Part shown: positions 6,621-13,915 of the stretch, piece by piece
Position numbering within the stretch: position 1 is the stretch's first letter
Layout of the letters: every line of letters begins with the position of its first letter
NCBI GenBank assembly: GCA_017883285.1
Contig: JADGNV010000123.1
Coordinates: 1-32,409 of the forward strand
Length of the DNA stretch: 32,409 bases
Source: Candidatus Aminicenantota bacterium
GTDB taxonomy: Bacteria; Acidobacteriota; Aminicenantia; Aminicenantales; UBA4085
Direction: 5' to 3'
Program-made: the position numbers and the translations under genes
Notes under the pieces: model-generated
The model's input: only the letters and a program-made list of their open reading frames with translations
The model's database searches: none
Told to the model about the DNA's origin: nothing

Positions 6621-8432
6621 TCAGCGGATTTGCTTGAGCGCATCCAGCAGGGCGTTGTCGTCCGCCTTGTCTCGGACCGTGAGCCGGATCCAGGACCCTC
6701 CTCCGAAGCCCTTTTTCCCGGCCAGGTCCTTGATGAAGATCCAGCGCTTCCCGATGAGCGCCTCGGCCAGCCGGCCCGACGTCCAGGGGGCCTTGACTTC
6801 GCAGAGGATGTAGTTGGCCTTCGACGGCAGGGGGCGGAGAAACGCGATCTTTTGCAGCTCGGCGAAGAAGCGCTCGCGCTCCTCCTCGATCCGGCGGCAG
6901 GCGGTCTGGAACTTGCCCGTGTACTTGTCGATGATCTGGAGAAAATTCTCGCCGAACGAATTGACGTTCCAGATCGAGACATTCTTCCGGGCGAGGCCGA
7001 TGGCCTCGGCGTCCGAGCTCGCGATGAAGCCCAGGCGGGCGCCCGGGATGCCGTAGGACTTGCTGATGCTTTTCACCACGACCAGGTTCCTGTATTTCTC
7101 GAGGAGGGCGTTGTCGAGGAAGCTGTGGTCGGCCGTGCCGTCCACGAAATCGGCGAATGACTCGTCGAGGATGAGACGGATGTTCTTGTCCTGGAACCGG
7201 TCCAGGAGGCCCAGGATTTCCGCCCGGGGCAGGAAATGCCCGGTGGGATTGTCGGGGTTGATGAGGATATAGGTCGCGACGCCGTTCGCGACGGCGAAGT
7301 CGTGGATGTCGTCGACCGTGTACCGGAAGTCCGGCCGCGCCGGCGGGAACTCGACGAGCTGTCCCGGCCGGACGCAGGCCGTGTACTCGTCGAACGTCGG
7401 CGTGTGGATGCCCACCTTGCCTTCGAGCTCGCGGAGGAGCGCCTTGATCAGCTCCGAGGCACCGTTGCCGACCAGGAAGTGGTCGACGTTCCCGTTGTGC
7501 ATCTTGGCCGCGAGCAGGTTCTGGACGTTCTGGCCGGACGGGTAGCTCGTCAGGAGGATGGGGAAGTTCTGGCCGAGCTCGAGGAGCATCCGCCGGGAAG
7601 GGAAGTAGGGATTGACGAGGTAGCAGAAGTCCTTGAGGAAGGGGAAGCGCCAGTATCCGCCGAAGCGCTTCTTGAGCAGCGCCAGCCGTTCCTTCTCGCC
7701 CGAGAACAGGATCGAGGCGATGTCGAGGTCCTGGATGTCGTCGATCTCATACCAGAGCCGGTCGCCCATCTCGAAGGCCTTGAGGGCGCCGGAGTCGATG
7801 AACGTCAGGATCTTGAGGACCTCTTCGTAATACTCGTTGACCCCCTTGGCCTCGATGTAGGTCTTGAGGAAGGGGAGGAAATGGGTCCGGCAGAACGTCC
7901 GCGACAGCTTGTAGATGTTGACCGTCTTGTAGTATTTGCCGAGGTCGGTCCAGTCCAGTTTCTTTTTGGAGATGAAGCCCGTGATGTTGTCCTCGGCGTC
8001 CATGGTGGCCACGGTCCCGTCCATCCAGGACTGGAACTTGGCCACGACGGCCAGGTTCTCGGCCTCGTGGGCGAGGATCTCCTTCAGGAGCTGAGGTTCG
8101 AAGATGATGTCGCTCTCGAGGAGGAGCGTGTCGTCCTCCTCCATGTAGTCCTTGGCCAAGTAGAGCGAGTAGATGTTGTTGGTCTTGGCGTAGACGGAGT
8201 TCTCGACGTAGCTGATCCGGAGCCCGCCGTACGAGGATCCCAGGAAGCGGCGGACCTCGTCGGCTCCGTGGCCGACGACCATGACCACATGGCCGACGCC
8301 CGCGACGGCGAGCGATTCGAACATGTATTCGATCAGACGACGTCCGTTGAGCTCCACCATGCATTTGGTGGAATTCTTGGTGAGATGCCCCAGGCGCTTG
8401 CCGACGCCGGCGGCGAGGATGACTGCCTGCAT
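6621..8432 (-). CDS. Nucleotidyltransferase-aminotransferase fusion protein
   Basis: 603 residues in two parts. Residues 1 to about 240 are a nucleotidyltransferase: VILAAGVGKRLG is the NTP-binding loop, STKCMVELNG holds the second conserved lysine, and LLLESDIIF fits the metal-binding strand. This branch resembles LicC-like choline-phosphate cytidylyltransferases. Residues about 260-603 are a fold-type I PLP enzyme of the HisC/CobD kind, with NPDNPTG, DESFADF and the PLP lysine K458 in SISKSYGIPGARLG. Comparable fusions occur in 2-aminoethylphosphonate activation (PntC with its transaminase), but no PEP mutase or CDP-alcohol transferase is nearby. The product is probably a CDP- or UDP-activated amino alcohol or amino acid for a surface polymer or lipid. 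AAAGGAG lies 8 bases before the ATG. Confidence 0.82.
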   Translation of the reverse strand: MQAVILAAGVGKRLGHLTKNSTKCMVELNGRRLIEYMFESLAVAGVGHVVMVVGHGADEVRRFLGSSYGGLRISYVENSVYAKTNNIYSLYLAKDYMEEDDTLLLESDIIFEPQLLKEILAHEAENLAVVAKFQSWMDGTVATMDAEDNITGFISKKKLDWTDLGKYYKTVNIYKLSRTFCRTHFLPFLKTYIEAKGVNEYYEEVLKILTFIDSGALKAFEMGDRLWYEIDDIQDLDIASILFSGEKERLALLKKRFGGYWRFPFLKDFCYLVNPYFPSRRMLLELGQNFPILLTSYPSGQNVQNLLAAKMHNGNVDHFLVGNGASELIKALLRELEGKVGIHTPTFDEYTACVRPGQLVEFPPARPDFRYTVDDIHDFAVANGVATYILINPDNPTGHFLPRAEILGLLDRFQDKNIRLILDESFADFVDGTADHSFLDNALLEKYRNLVVVKSISKSYGIPGARLGFIASSDAEAIGLARKNVSIWNVNSFGENFLQIIDKYTGKFQTACRRIEEERERFFAELQKIAFLRPLPSKANYILCEVKAPWTSGRLAEALIGKRWIFIKDLAGKKGFGGGSWIRLTVRDKADDNALLDALKQIR

Positions 8433-8463
8433 GGGAATGCTCCTTTGAGGAATCCGAACGAAT

Positions 8464-8472
8464 ATTATAACA
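8464..8472 (-). promoter_or_regulatory. Extended -10 promoter of the fusion gene
   Basis: On the minus strand TGT-TATAAT runs from 8472 to 8464. No good -35 is seen. It would give the fusion gene its own transcript, separate from the DUF2284 gene 113 bp upstream. Confidence 0.5.
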
Positions 8473-8545
8473 AATCCTAGTCGAAATATCCGGACAGGTC
8501 GTCCCGGGCGAGCCCTTCCGTGCGTTCCTTGGGAAACCGGACCCG

Positions 8546-9085
8546 CTATTCGACCAGGAGAATCGCGTAGCGGTTCATCTGCTGGCTGTAGTCGTTGAGG
8601 ACCTCGATCGGGTAGCCTGCCTTGAGGACCGTCGAGAAGACGTCGATGCCCATGGCCTCGGGCGCCGGGCGGGCGAGCTTCGGCTTCTTGCACTCGGCGC
8701 GCGAGCTGACGCACTTGGCGCAAAGGGTGCAGCTGTCCATGAAGAGCATGAAGGCCTTGACCCGGCCGGCCAGGAAGACGGCCTGCTCGAGCTTGGAAAG
8801 CGCCGCGTTGATACCGCGGGTCCAGGCGTGCCGGTCCTCGGGCTTGTCGACCGATTTGGCGAAGTGGAAGATGGCCGCGGTCCGATAGTCGCGGAAAAAC
8901 CGTTCGCATTCCTCGATCGAGGGCGTATGGGGCGGGCAGCAGGCGTTCCGGCCGTATTCGTCGCAGCCGAACCGGCATTTCATCCGCACCCATTGGGCGA
9001 CGACGATGTCCTTCGGGTCGATCCAACGGAAATCGGTGAATTTGTGCTCATGGAACAGCGCTTCAAGCTTCTTGATGTCGGTCAT
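8546..9085 (-). CDS. DUF2284 predicted metal-binding protein
   Basis: 179 residues, soluble, cysteine rich. The N-terminal half contains MKCRFGCDEYGRNACCPPHTPS, and the middle contains SCTLCAKCVSSRAECKKP, the two cysteine clusters typical of DUF2284. Both look like iron-sulfur or zinc sites. Function is not established for the family as far as I know. It is often found near corrinoid or redox enzymes, and here its closest neighbour on the same strand is the nucleotidyltransferase-aminotransferase fusion. The ATG at 9085 is preceded by AAAGGA at a normal distance. Confidence 0.8.
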   Translation of the reverse strand: MTDIKKLEALFHEHKFTDFRWIDPKDIVVAQWVRMKCRFGCDEYGRNACCPPHTPSIEECERFFRDYRTAAIFHFAKSVDKPEDRHAWTRGINAALSKLEQAVFLAGRVKAFMLFMDSCTLCAKCVSSRAECKKPKLARPAPEAMGIDVFSTVLKAGYPIEVLNDYSQQMNRYAILLVE

Positions 9086-9124
9086 GGGACGTCCTTTCCT
9101 GTCTTTCCATCCGGATTGCCTTTC

Positions 9125-9152
9125 ATCTTATTCGGAACGAGGCGAAAGTCAA
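9125..9152 (-). promoter_or_regulatory. Sigma-70 promoter of the DUF2284 gene
   Basis: On the minus strand TTGACT (9152-9147) and TAAGAT (9130-9125) are 16 bp apart. The expected start lies near 9118, leaving a leader of about 33 bases containing the ribosome binding site. Confidence 0.5.
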
Positions 9153-9247
9153 CTCAGAGAGGAAGACCCTTTCCGACGTGTGCCCGTCCGGCGGTGGGGT
9201 CGGCCCCCGCCCTCGCGCCCCGGTCGCCAACCCGCGGAGAAATGGGC

Positions 9248-9253
9248 TATAAT
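9248..9253 (+). promoter_or_regulatory. -10 element giving a leaderless TrmJ-like mRNA
   Basis: A perfect TATAAT lies 6 bases before the ATG at 9260, so transcription would begin at or next to the start codon. No Shine-Dalgarno sequence is present, in keeping with a leaderless message. No -35 match is seen. Confidence 0.45.
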
Positions 9254-9259
9254 GCCCGC

Positions 9260-10009
9260 ATGCTGTCCGTGATCCTCGTCCGGCCCGAGAACCCCGAGAA
9301 CATCGGCCTGGCCGCCCGGGCGATGAAGAATACGGGGGTGCGCGACCTTCGCCTGGCCGGCGTCCGGCGCATCCGGGTCAAGGCCTTCGCCGCCGCGGTC
9401 CACGCCGCGGACATCCTCGAGAGCGCCCGGCTCTGCCCCAACCCGGCCGCCGCGACGGCCGACCTCCAGGTCGTCTTCGCGGCCACGGCCCGGCCCCGAT
9501 CGAATTTCCCCGCGTTGAGTCTGGACGAAGCCGTGGAAAAAATCCGCAGCTATCCCGCGGCGACCCGGATCGGCCTCCTGTTCGGCAACGAACGGACGGG
9601 CCTGACCTCGGAGGAGATGCGGCACTCGAATTTCCGGTTCACGATCCCCCAGGCGGTCCGGCAGCCGTCCTTCAATCTCGCCGCGGCCGTGCTGCTGACC
9701 CTGTATCCGCTCTTCGCCGCCGGCCGTCCCTCGCCCGGCGCGATCCGCGAGGCTCCTCTGCCCCGCGCGGACCAGGAGGCGGCCATCGGCCGGGTCCTGG
9801 CGATCCTGGAGGAGCGGGGGTTCGTGCACGACACCAACCGCCGCCACGTCGCGGACGTGGTCTTCGAGCTCTTCGGCCGCCTGGCCATGACCGCCAAGGA
9901 CCGCAATCTCCTGCTGGCGGTCTTCCACAAGGGCGCGGGGGGCGGTCCGTCCCGGGCTGCCCTGCCCGAACTTCAAACTGTCCGAAAGGAGTCCCGAACC
10001 CGTGGATGA
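9260..10009 (+). CDS. SpoU-family (TrmJ-like) RNA 2'-O-ribose methyltransferase
   Basis: 249 residues with the SPOUT knot pattern. The N-terminus ILVRPENPENIGLAARAMKN is motif 1 with the conserved N and GLAAR. LLFGNERTGLTSEEM near residue 115 is motif 2, and QPSFNLAAAVLLTLY near residue 135 is motif 3. TrmJ methylates the 2'-hydroxyl of residue 32 in tRNA anticodon loops. Other SpoU members modify rRNA, so the exact target is not certain. The C-terminal extension (residues about 165-235) is helical and resembles that of TrmJ. Longer in-frame starts are ruled out by the -10 element directly upstream. Its stop overlaps the OsmC gene by 8 bases (GTGGATGA). Confidence 0.82.
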   Translation: MLSVILVRPENPENIGLAARAMKNTGVRDLRLAGVRRIRVKAFAAAVHAADILESARLCPNPAAATADLQVVFAATARPRSNFPALSLDEAVEKIRSYPAATRIGLLFGNERTGLTSEEMRHSNFRFTIPQAVRQPSFNLAAAVLLTLYPLFAAGRPSPGAIREAPLPRADQEAAIGRVLAILEERGFVHDTNRRHVADVVFELFGRLAMTAKDRNLLLAVFHKGAGGGPSRAALPELQTVRKESRTRG

Positions 10010-10406
10010 ACTGATCAAAGTGACGTTTCCCGGAGGCGTCCGGGTGGACGCGGCCTTCAAAGGCTTCACCTTCAAAACCGACCAGCCGGCCTATGCCGGC
10101 GGGACGGGCGCGGCCCCGTCGCCGTTCGACCTGTTCCTGGCCTCGCTCGCTACGTGCGCGGGCTATTTCGTCGTGTTGTTCTGCGCGGAGCGGAAGATCC
10201 CGACCGAAGGGCTGGACGTGACGATGCGGACGGAGCGCGACCCGAAAACGCGGATGATCGCCAAGGTCGCGATCGACATTTCCTTGCCGCCGGGCTTTCC
10301 CGAGAAATACAAGACGGCCGTGATCAAGGCGGCCGATCAGTGCACGGTGAAACGCCACCTCCTGGCCCCGCCCGCGTTCGAAATCACGGCCGGAATCCGG
10401 ACCTAG
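10002..10406 (+). CDS. OsmC/Ohr family protein
   Basis: 134 residues. The family pattern is clear: a PSPFDLFLASLATCAGYFVVLFCAER helix with the first reactive cysteine in LATC, and a second cysteine in ADQCTVKRHL about 55 residues later. OsmC and Ohr proteins use such a pair to reduce organic hydroperoxides. YhfA-like members share the fold with less defined roles, and the extra cysteine in LFCAER is notable. The start is GTG at 10002, overlapping the previous stop, with AAAGGAG about 10 bases upstream. It is cotranscribed with the RNA methyltransferase gene. It converges with the lipid kinase gene with only 10 bp between them. Confidence 0.85.
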   Translation: MDELIKVTFPGGVRVDAAFKGFTFKTDQPAYAGGTGAAPSPFDLFLASLATCAGYFVVLFCAERKIPTEGLDVTMRTERDPKTRMIAKVAIDISLPPGFPEKYKTAVIKAADQCTVKRHLLAPPAFEITAGIRT

Positions 10407-10416
10407 GGGACCACCC

Positions 10417-11343
10417 TCAGGGGCCGATGACCCGGAGGGCCTGAGGCAGGACTTTGAGCTCCACCCGGTCCCGGGGGCCGAGCGCTTCGCCGTTGTATTG
10501 GATATGGAGGCCCCGGCCCCGGATGATGATCCGCTCCACCTTGTAGTGCTTGAGAAACCGCTGGTAGCGGCCGAAATAGATCAGGGGGAAGTAGAAGAGG
10601 TAGCTGGCGGCCCGGTTGTCGAACAGGGTCACGTCGAGATAGCCGTCGTCGATCTTGGCCTTGGGGGCGACGAGCCAGTTGTATCCGAAGTGGTTCGTCT
10701 TGTTGACCACGCAGTCGAACACCTTCAGGGCGAGCGTCTTGCGGGCGAACCGCCCGCCCTTGTCCTCGATCCCATCGAAGAGCTCGATCTCCATCTCGTC
10801 CCGGGCGTGCGTGAGCAGGATCCGGGAGGCGAGGATGTGCCCCAGGAACCCCCGGATCCGGGAGTGGGCGGTCTTGTGGGACGCGATCGCCGTCGCGCCG
10901 ATGCTGACCATGCTCGCCACCCGGCCCTCGAATTCGATCAGATCGATGAGCCGGGGAGTCCCGAATTTGACGATCCGCATGGCCTTGGCGATGTTCTTCG
11001 GAATGCCGAGCGAGTGCCGGATGGCGTTCCCGCTGCCCAGCGGAACGATCCCGATCATGACGTCCTTGGCCCGTCCGGCCTCGACGATGCCCTGCATGAC
11101 GTCGGCGAGCGTGCCGTCGCCGCCGACGATGACGAGAACGTCGTTCTCGAGGCTGAGCCGCCGGGCCAGCTCGATCATCCCCGGCTTGTCCCGGGCTTCG
11201 TCGTAGATGCGGCCCTGGAATTTCCGCCGGATGTAGCGGCGGATCTTCGCGTAGCGCTGCCATTTTCCGCGGGCGGACATGGGATTGACCAGGACGGCCA
11301 CGCGCTTGTGGGCGAGAATGGGGCGGGGACTTTTTCTCGACAT
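10417..11343 (-). CDS. Diacylglycerol kinase-type lipid kinase (YegS/DgkB-like)
   Basis: 308 residues. VAVLVNPMSARGK near the N-terminus and VIVGGDGTLADVMQG near residue 75 are the phosphate and nucleotide-binding motifs of the DAGK catalytic domain, and GIVPLGSGNAIRHSLGIP completes it. The C-terminal beta domain ends in IQYNGEALGPRDRVELKVLP, as in the bacterial DgkB/YegS group. These enzymes phosphorylate diacylglycerol or related lipids at the cytoplasmic membrane face. An in-frame GTG at 11370 would lengthen the protein by nine residues. It lies inside the promoter, so I use the ATG at 11343. The leader is about 10 bases without a Shine-Dalgarno sequence. Confidence 0.87.
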   Translation of the reverse strand: MSRKSPRPILAHKRVAVLVNPMSARGKWQRYAKIRRYIRRKFQGRIYDEARDKPGMIELARRLSLENDVLVIVGGDGTLADVMQGIVEAGRAKDVMIGIVPLGSGNAIRHSLGIPKNIAKAMRIVKFGTPRLIDLIEFEGRVASMVSIGATAIASHKTAHSRIRGFLGHILASRILLTHARDEMEIELFDGIEDKGGRFARKTLALKVFDCVVNKTNHFGYNWLVAPKAKIDDGYLDVTLFDNRAASYLFYFPLIYFGRYQRFLKHYKVERIIIRGRGLHIQYNGEALGPRDRVELKVLPQALRVIGP

Positions 11344-11360
11344 GTGCGGCTGAAGGAGGA

Positions 11361-11389
11361 AAATTAGCACGTTCCCGGCATCAAGTCAA
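11361..11389 (-). promoter_or_regulatory. Sigma-70 promoter of the lipid kinase gene
   Basis: On the minus strand TTGACT (11389-11384) and TAATTT (11366-11361) are separated by exactly 17 bp, with TGC just before the -10. The expected start is near 11354. This settles the start codon at 11343. Confidence 0.65.
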
Positions 11390-11476
11390 AGATTCCTCCC
11401 CACCCTTTTAGACACAGGCGGCTCCGGTTCCCTGGCCGAGCGCGAAAAAAAGCCCACCGACGGCCGCGCTCGGCGT

Positions 11477-11505
11477 TTGCTTTGGCCCCGGGCTTGGACT
11501 AAAAT
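11477..11505 (+). promoter_or_regulatory. Sigma-70 promoter of the GNAT-like gene
   Basis: TTGCTT (11477-11482) and TAAAAT (11500-11505) are 17 bp apart. The ATG follows 9 bases after the -10, so the mRNA is leaderless or nearly so. Confidence 0.5.
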
Positions 11506-11514
11506 CGGGTCCTC

Positions 11515-12480
11515 ATGAAGGTCCCCGCCCGCTCCCTCACCCTCCGCGGCCGCCGGTTCCTGCTCAAGGTCGAGGACTCGGCCTCGGCCGCCGATTATCT
11601 GAAATACGAACACCTGCGCAACGCCGTCTGGGGGTTTCCCGAGGACACCCTGGCCGGGCCCCGGAACATGGCCTGCGAGAATTTCCTCCATGAAGGCAGC
11701 AGTCTCTTTCTCGCCGCCTACGTCGAAGACGCGGCGGGCGGGCTCGCCGAAGACGCCGCCCACCTCGTCGGCTTTTCCTACGGGTTCGTCGGGCTCAAGG
11801 ACAAGGCGGAGGGGTACCGGTCTCCCGAGAACCTCTGGTTCTATTCCCAATACACGGCCGTCCTCCCGGATTTTTGGGGTTACGGACTCGGCATCCCGTT
11901 CAAGGAATTCCAGCGCGATGTTCTGATGGAAATGCTCGGGATCTTCACGGTCGTATGCACCTACGATCCCCTGACCGCGGTCAACGCCTATCGGAACGTC
12001 CACCGGTTCGGGATGGACGTCGTCGAATACCGGCCCGCCACCTACGGCGAATTTGGCGGTCGCTTGAACCGGACCGATGTGCCGACCGACCGGTTCTTCA
12101 TGAGCTGGGACCTCCGGCGCGCCGTCCGGCATTCCGCGCTTCCGCTCGACGATCTGCTCGCATCCGGGGCGGGCCTCGTCGACGCCGGGGACGAGACGGT
12201 CCGGGGCCGCTCGGGGCCGGTGGAGATGGAGAGAATCCGGGAGATCAAGCCGGACGGGGGACGGGAGGTCGTCCTGGTCCGAATCCCGAGGGACTTCACC
12301 GCCATGCTTCGTGAAACGGACGTCGACGATCCGGACGTCCGGCGGATCCCGATCGCATGGCGGGCGCACACCCGGACGGTCTTTCAGGACCTGTCGGCCA
12401 AGGGATACCGGGTGGCCGACTTCGGGCTCGCCGGCCGGCCGCGGCCTTCGCCGTTCTACATCCTGCGACGTGACCGATGA
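11515..12480 (+). CDS. GNAT superfamily acetyltransferase-like protein (COG3375 type)
   Basis: 321 residues. The central part reads like the COG3375 group of predicted acetyltransferases. LWFYSQYTAVLPDFWGYGLGIPFKEFQRD (about residues 103-135) carries the GNAT motif A with the acetyl-CoA loop replaced by a weaker GYGLG. CTYDPLTAVNAYRNVHRFGMDVVEY follows, and PTDRFFMSWDL completes the pattern. The C-terminal third (residues 230-321) has a separate alpha/beta character. The acceptor is unknown. Its stop overlaps the permease start (ATGA), so the two are translationally coupled. Confidence 0.68.
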   Translation: MKVPARSLTLRGRRFLLKVEDSASAADYLKYEHLRNAVWGFPEDTLAGPRNMACENFLHEGSSLFLAAYVEDAAGGLAEDAAHLVGFSYGFVGLKDKAEGYRSPENLWFYSQYTAVLPDFWGYGLGIPFKEFQRDVLMEMLGIFTVVCTYDPLTAVNAYRNVHRFGMDVVEYRPATYGEFGGRLNRTDVPTDRFFMSWDLRRAVRHSALPLDDLLASGAGLVDAGDETVRGRSGPVEMERIREIKPDGGREVVLVRIPRDFTAMLRETDVDDPDVRRIPIAWRAHTRTVFQDLSAKGYRVADFGLAGRPRPSPFYILRRDR

Positions 12481-13835
12481 GATTTTCCGAATATCTTGAT
12501 TTCGCGGCTGCCAACCTCCGGGAGATGAAGCTCCGGACCATTCTGACGGCCTTCGGCGTCATGGTCGGCATCGGGGCGCTCGTGGCCATGGTCGGCTTCG
12601 GACAGGGGCTCCAGCGCAATGTCGCCGAGAGCTTCGAAAAGCTGGATTTGCTCAATTCCATCACCGTCCTCCCCTCGGGCGGCCTTTCCGGAACCCCCTT
12701 CGGGGGCCGGGCGAGAGCGGGTCGCGGCCGGCCCTCGGCTTCGACCGGGCCGGCGCTCGACGATGCCGCGGTCCACAAGCTTCAGGGCCTGAAGGGGGTC
12801 GAGATGGCTTTCCCCGAAGTCCGGTTCCCGGCCGTCGTCGGGATCGGAGAGGCCGAGGAATTCCGGCTGGTCCAGGTCATCCCGGCCCGGATCGCCGGTT
12901 CGAAGCTCGTCAAGCTCGCTGCGGGGGCGCCGTTCGCCCGGGACGACGAGGACGCGGTCATCGTCGGCCGGTCGCTCCTCCGGTCGCTCGGCCTCGACGA
13001 TCCCGCAACGGCCGTCGGGCGCACGCTCCGTCTCTCGTCGATCGCCATCGACCTCGGCCGGTTCAATCCGGCCGACATCGGGGCGATGCTCAAGGGGGAC
13101 AAACTTCCGTTCAGCAAGGAGACCCGCGAGTTCCCGATCGTCGGCGTGACAGAGAGCCTGAGCTTCGGCGGGCCGACGCCCCTTCTGAGTGACGTCTATA
13201 TTCCGCCGGGCGCGGCCGACCGGATCAAGAAGCTGCCCTTTACCAACATCTGGGACCTTTTCCGGGCCGGGGCCGGCGGCGCGGGCTATTCCGCAGTCAA
13301 CCTCCGGTTGTCGTCCCCGGCCTACGCCGACGCGGTCAAGGCCGAAGTCCAGGCCCTGGGGTTCTCGACGTTCGCTCTCGCCGACCAGTTCGCCCAGGTG
13401 AAGACGAGCTTCGTCTTTATGGACATGGCCCTGGCTGCCGTGGGGATGATCGCCATCTTCGTCGCCGCCCTGGGCATCATCAACACCATGACCATGTCGA
13501 TCCTGGAGCGCTATGCCGAGATCGGCGTGATGAAGGCCGTGGGCGCGAGTCCGGGTGTCATCAAGCGGATCTTCCTCGTAGAATCGGGCGCGATCGGCCT
13601 GATGGGCGGCGCGGGAGGCCTGGCGCTCGGCTGGGCCGTCAGCCGGATCATCAACCGGGTGGTGAATTTCTTCCTGGCGAAACAGGGGATCCCCCACATC
13701 GAGTATTTCAGCTACCCGCTTTGGCTGTGCCTGGGGGCGATCGCCTTCGCCGTCGCGGTCAGCCTGGTATCGGGGCTCTACCCGGCGCGCCGGGCGGCGC
13801 GCGTCGATCCCGTCGTCGCCCTGCGGCACGAATAG
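12477..13835 (+). CDS. MacB/FtsX-type ABC transporter permease
   Basis: 452 residues. One transmembrane helix near residues 20-42 is followed by a large extracytoplasmic MacB-like domain of about 260 residues. Three helices of the FtsX domain follow at roughly 315-345, 365-395 and 415-440. The FtsX signature ERYAEIGVMKAVGASPGVIKRIFLVES lies between the first two of these, and the end SGLYPARRAARVDPVVALRHE is classic. MacB-type exporters work by mechanotransmission and need an ATPase and often an adaptor. Neither is in the window, so the ATPase must be encoded elsewhere. A Gly/Arg-rich segment near residues 70-85 is probably a flexible loop. The start overlaps the GNAT gene by 4 bases. Confidence 0.87.
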   Translation: MRFSEYLDFAAANLREMKLRTILTAFGVMVGIGALVAMVGFGQGLQRNVAESFEKLDLLNSITVLPSGGLSGTPFGGRARAGRGRPSASTGPALDDAAVHKLQGLKGVEMAFPEVRFPAVVGIGEAEEFRLVQVIPARIAGSKLVKLAAGAPFARDDEDAVIVGRSLLRSLGLDDPATAVGRTLRLSSIAIDLGRFNPADIGAMLKGDKLPFSKETREFPIVGVTESLSFGGPTPLLSDVYIPPGAADRIKKLPFTNIWDLFRAGAGGAGYSAVNLRLSSPAYADAVKAEVQALGFSTFALADQFAQVKTSFVFMDMALAAVGMIAIFVAALGIINTMTMSILERYAEIGVMKAVGASPGVIKRIFLVESGAIGLMGGAGGLALGWAVSRIINRVVNFFLAKQGIPHIEYFSYPLWLCLGAIAFAVAVSLVSGLYPARRAARVDPVVALRHE

Positions 13836-13859
13836 TCTTCGGAGCCGCGGCCGCGTTTT

Positions 13860-13868
13860 TGCTATAAT
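13860..13868 (+). promoter_or_regulatory. Extended -10 promoter of the dipeptidase gene
   Basis: TGC-TATAAT (13860-13868) is a perfect extended -10 without a clear -35. The leader of about 40 bases contains AAAGGAG 8 bases before the ATG at 13916. Confidence 0.55.
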
Positions 13869-13915
13869 ACGTTTTTCACCGCGCTTCGAACGCGAAACCG
13901 GAAAGGAGCCCGCCT

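Noticed and set aside
7236-8480. A 414-codon plus-strand open frame opposite the nucleotidyltransferase-aminotransferase gene.
   Set aside because: Its composition is the mirror of the real gene (runs of Val, Asp, Glu, Gly) with no family motif, while the minus strand shows clear catalytic motifs.
11344-11370. A GTG start at 11370 for the lipid kinase.
   Set aside because: It falls inside the spacer of a good sigma-70 promoter, so it would not be transcribed.
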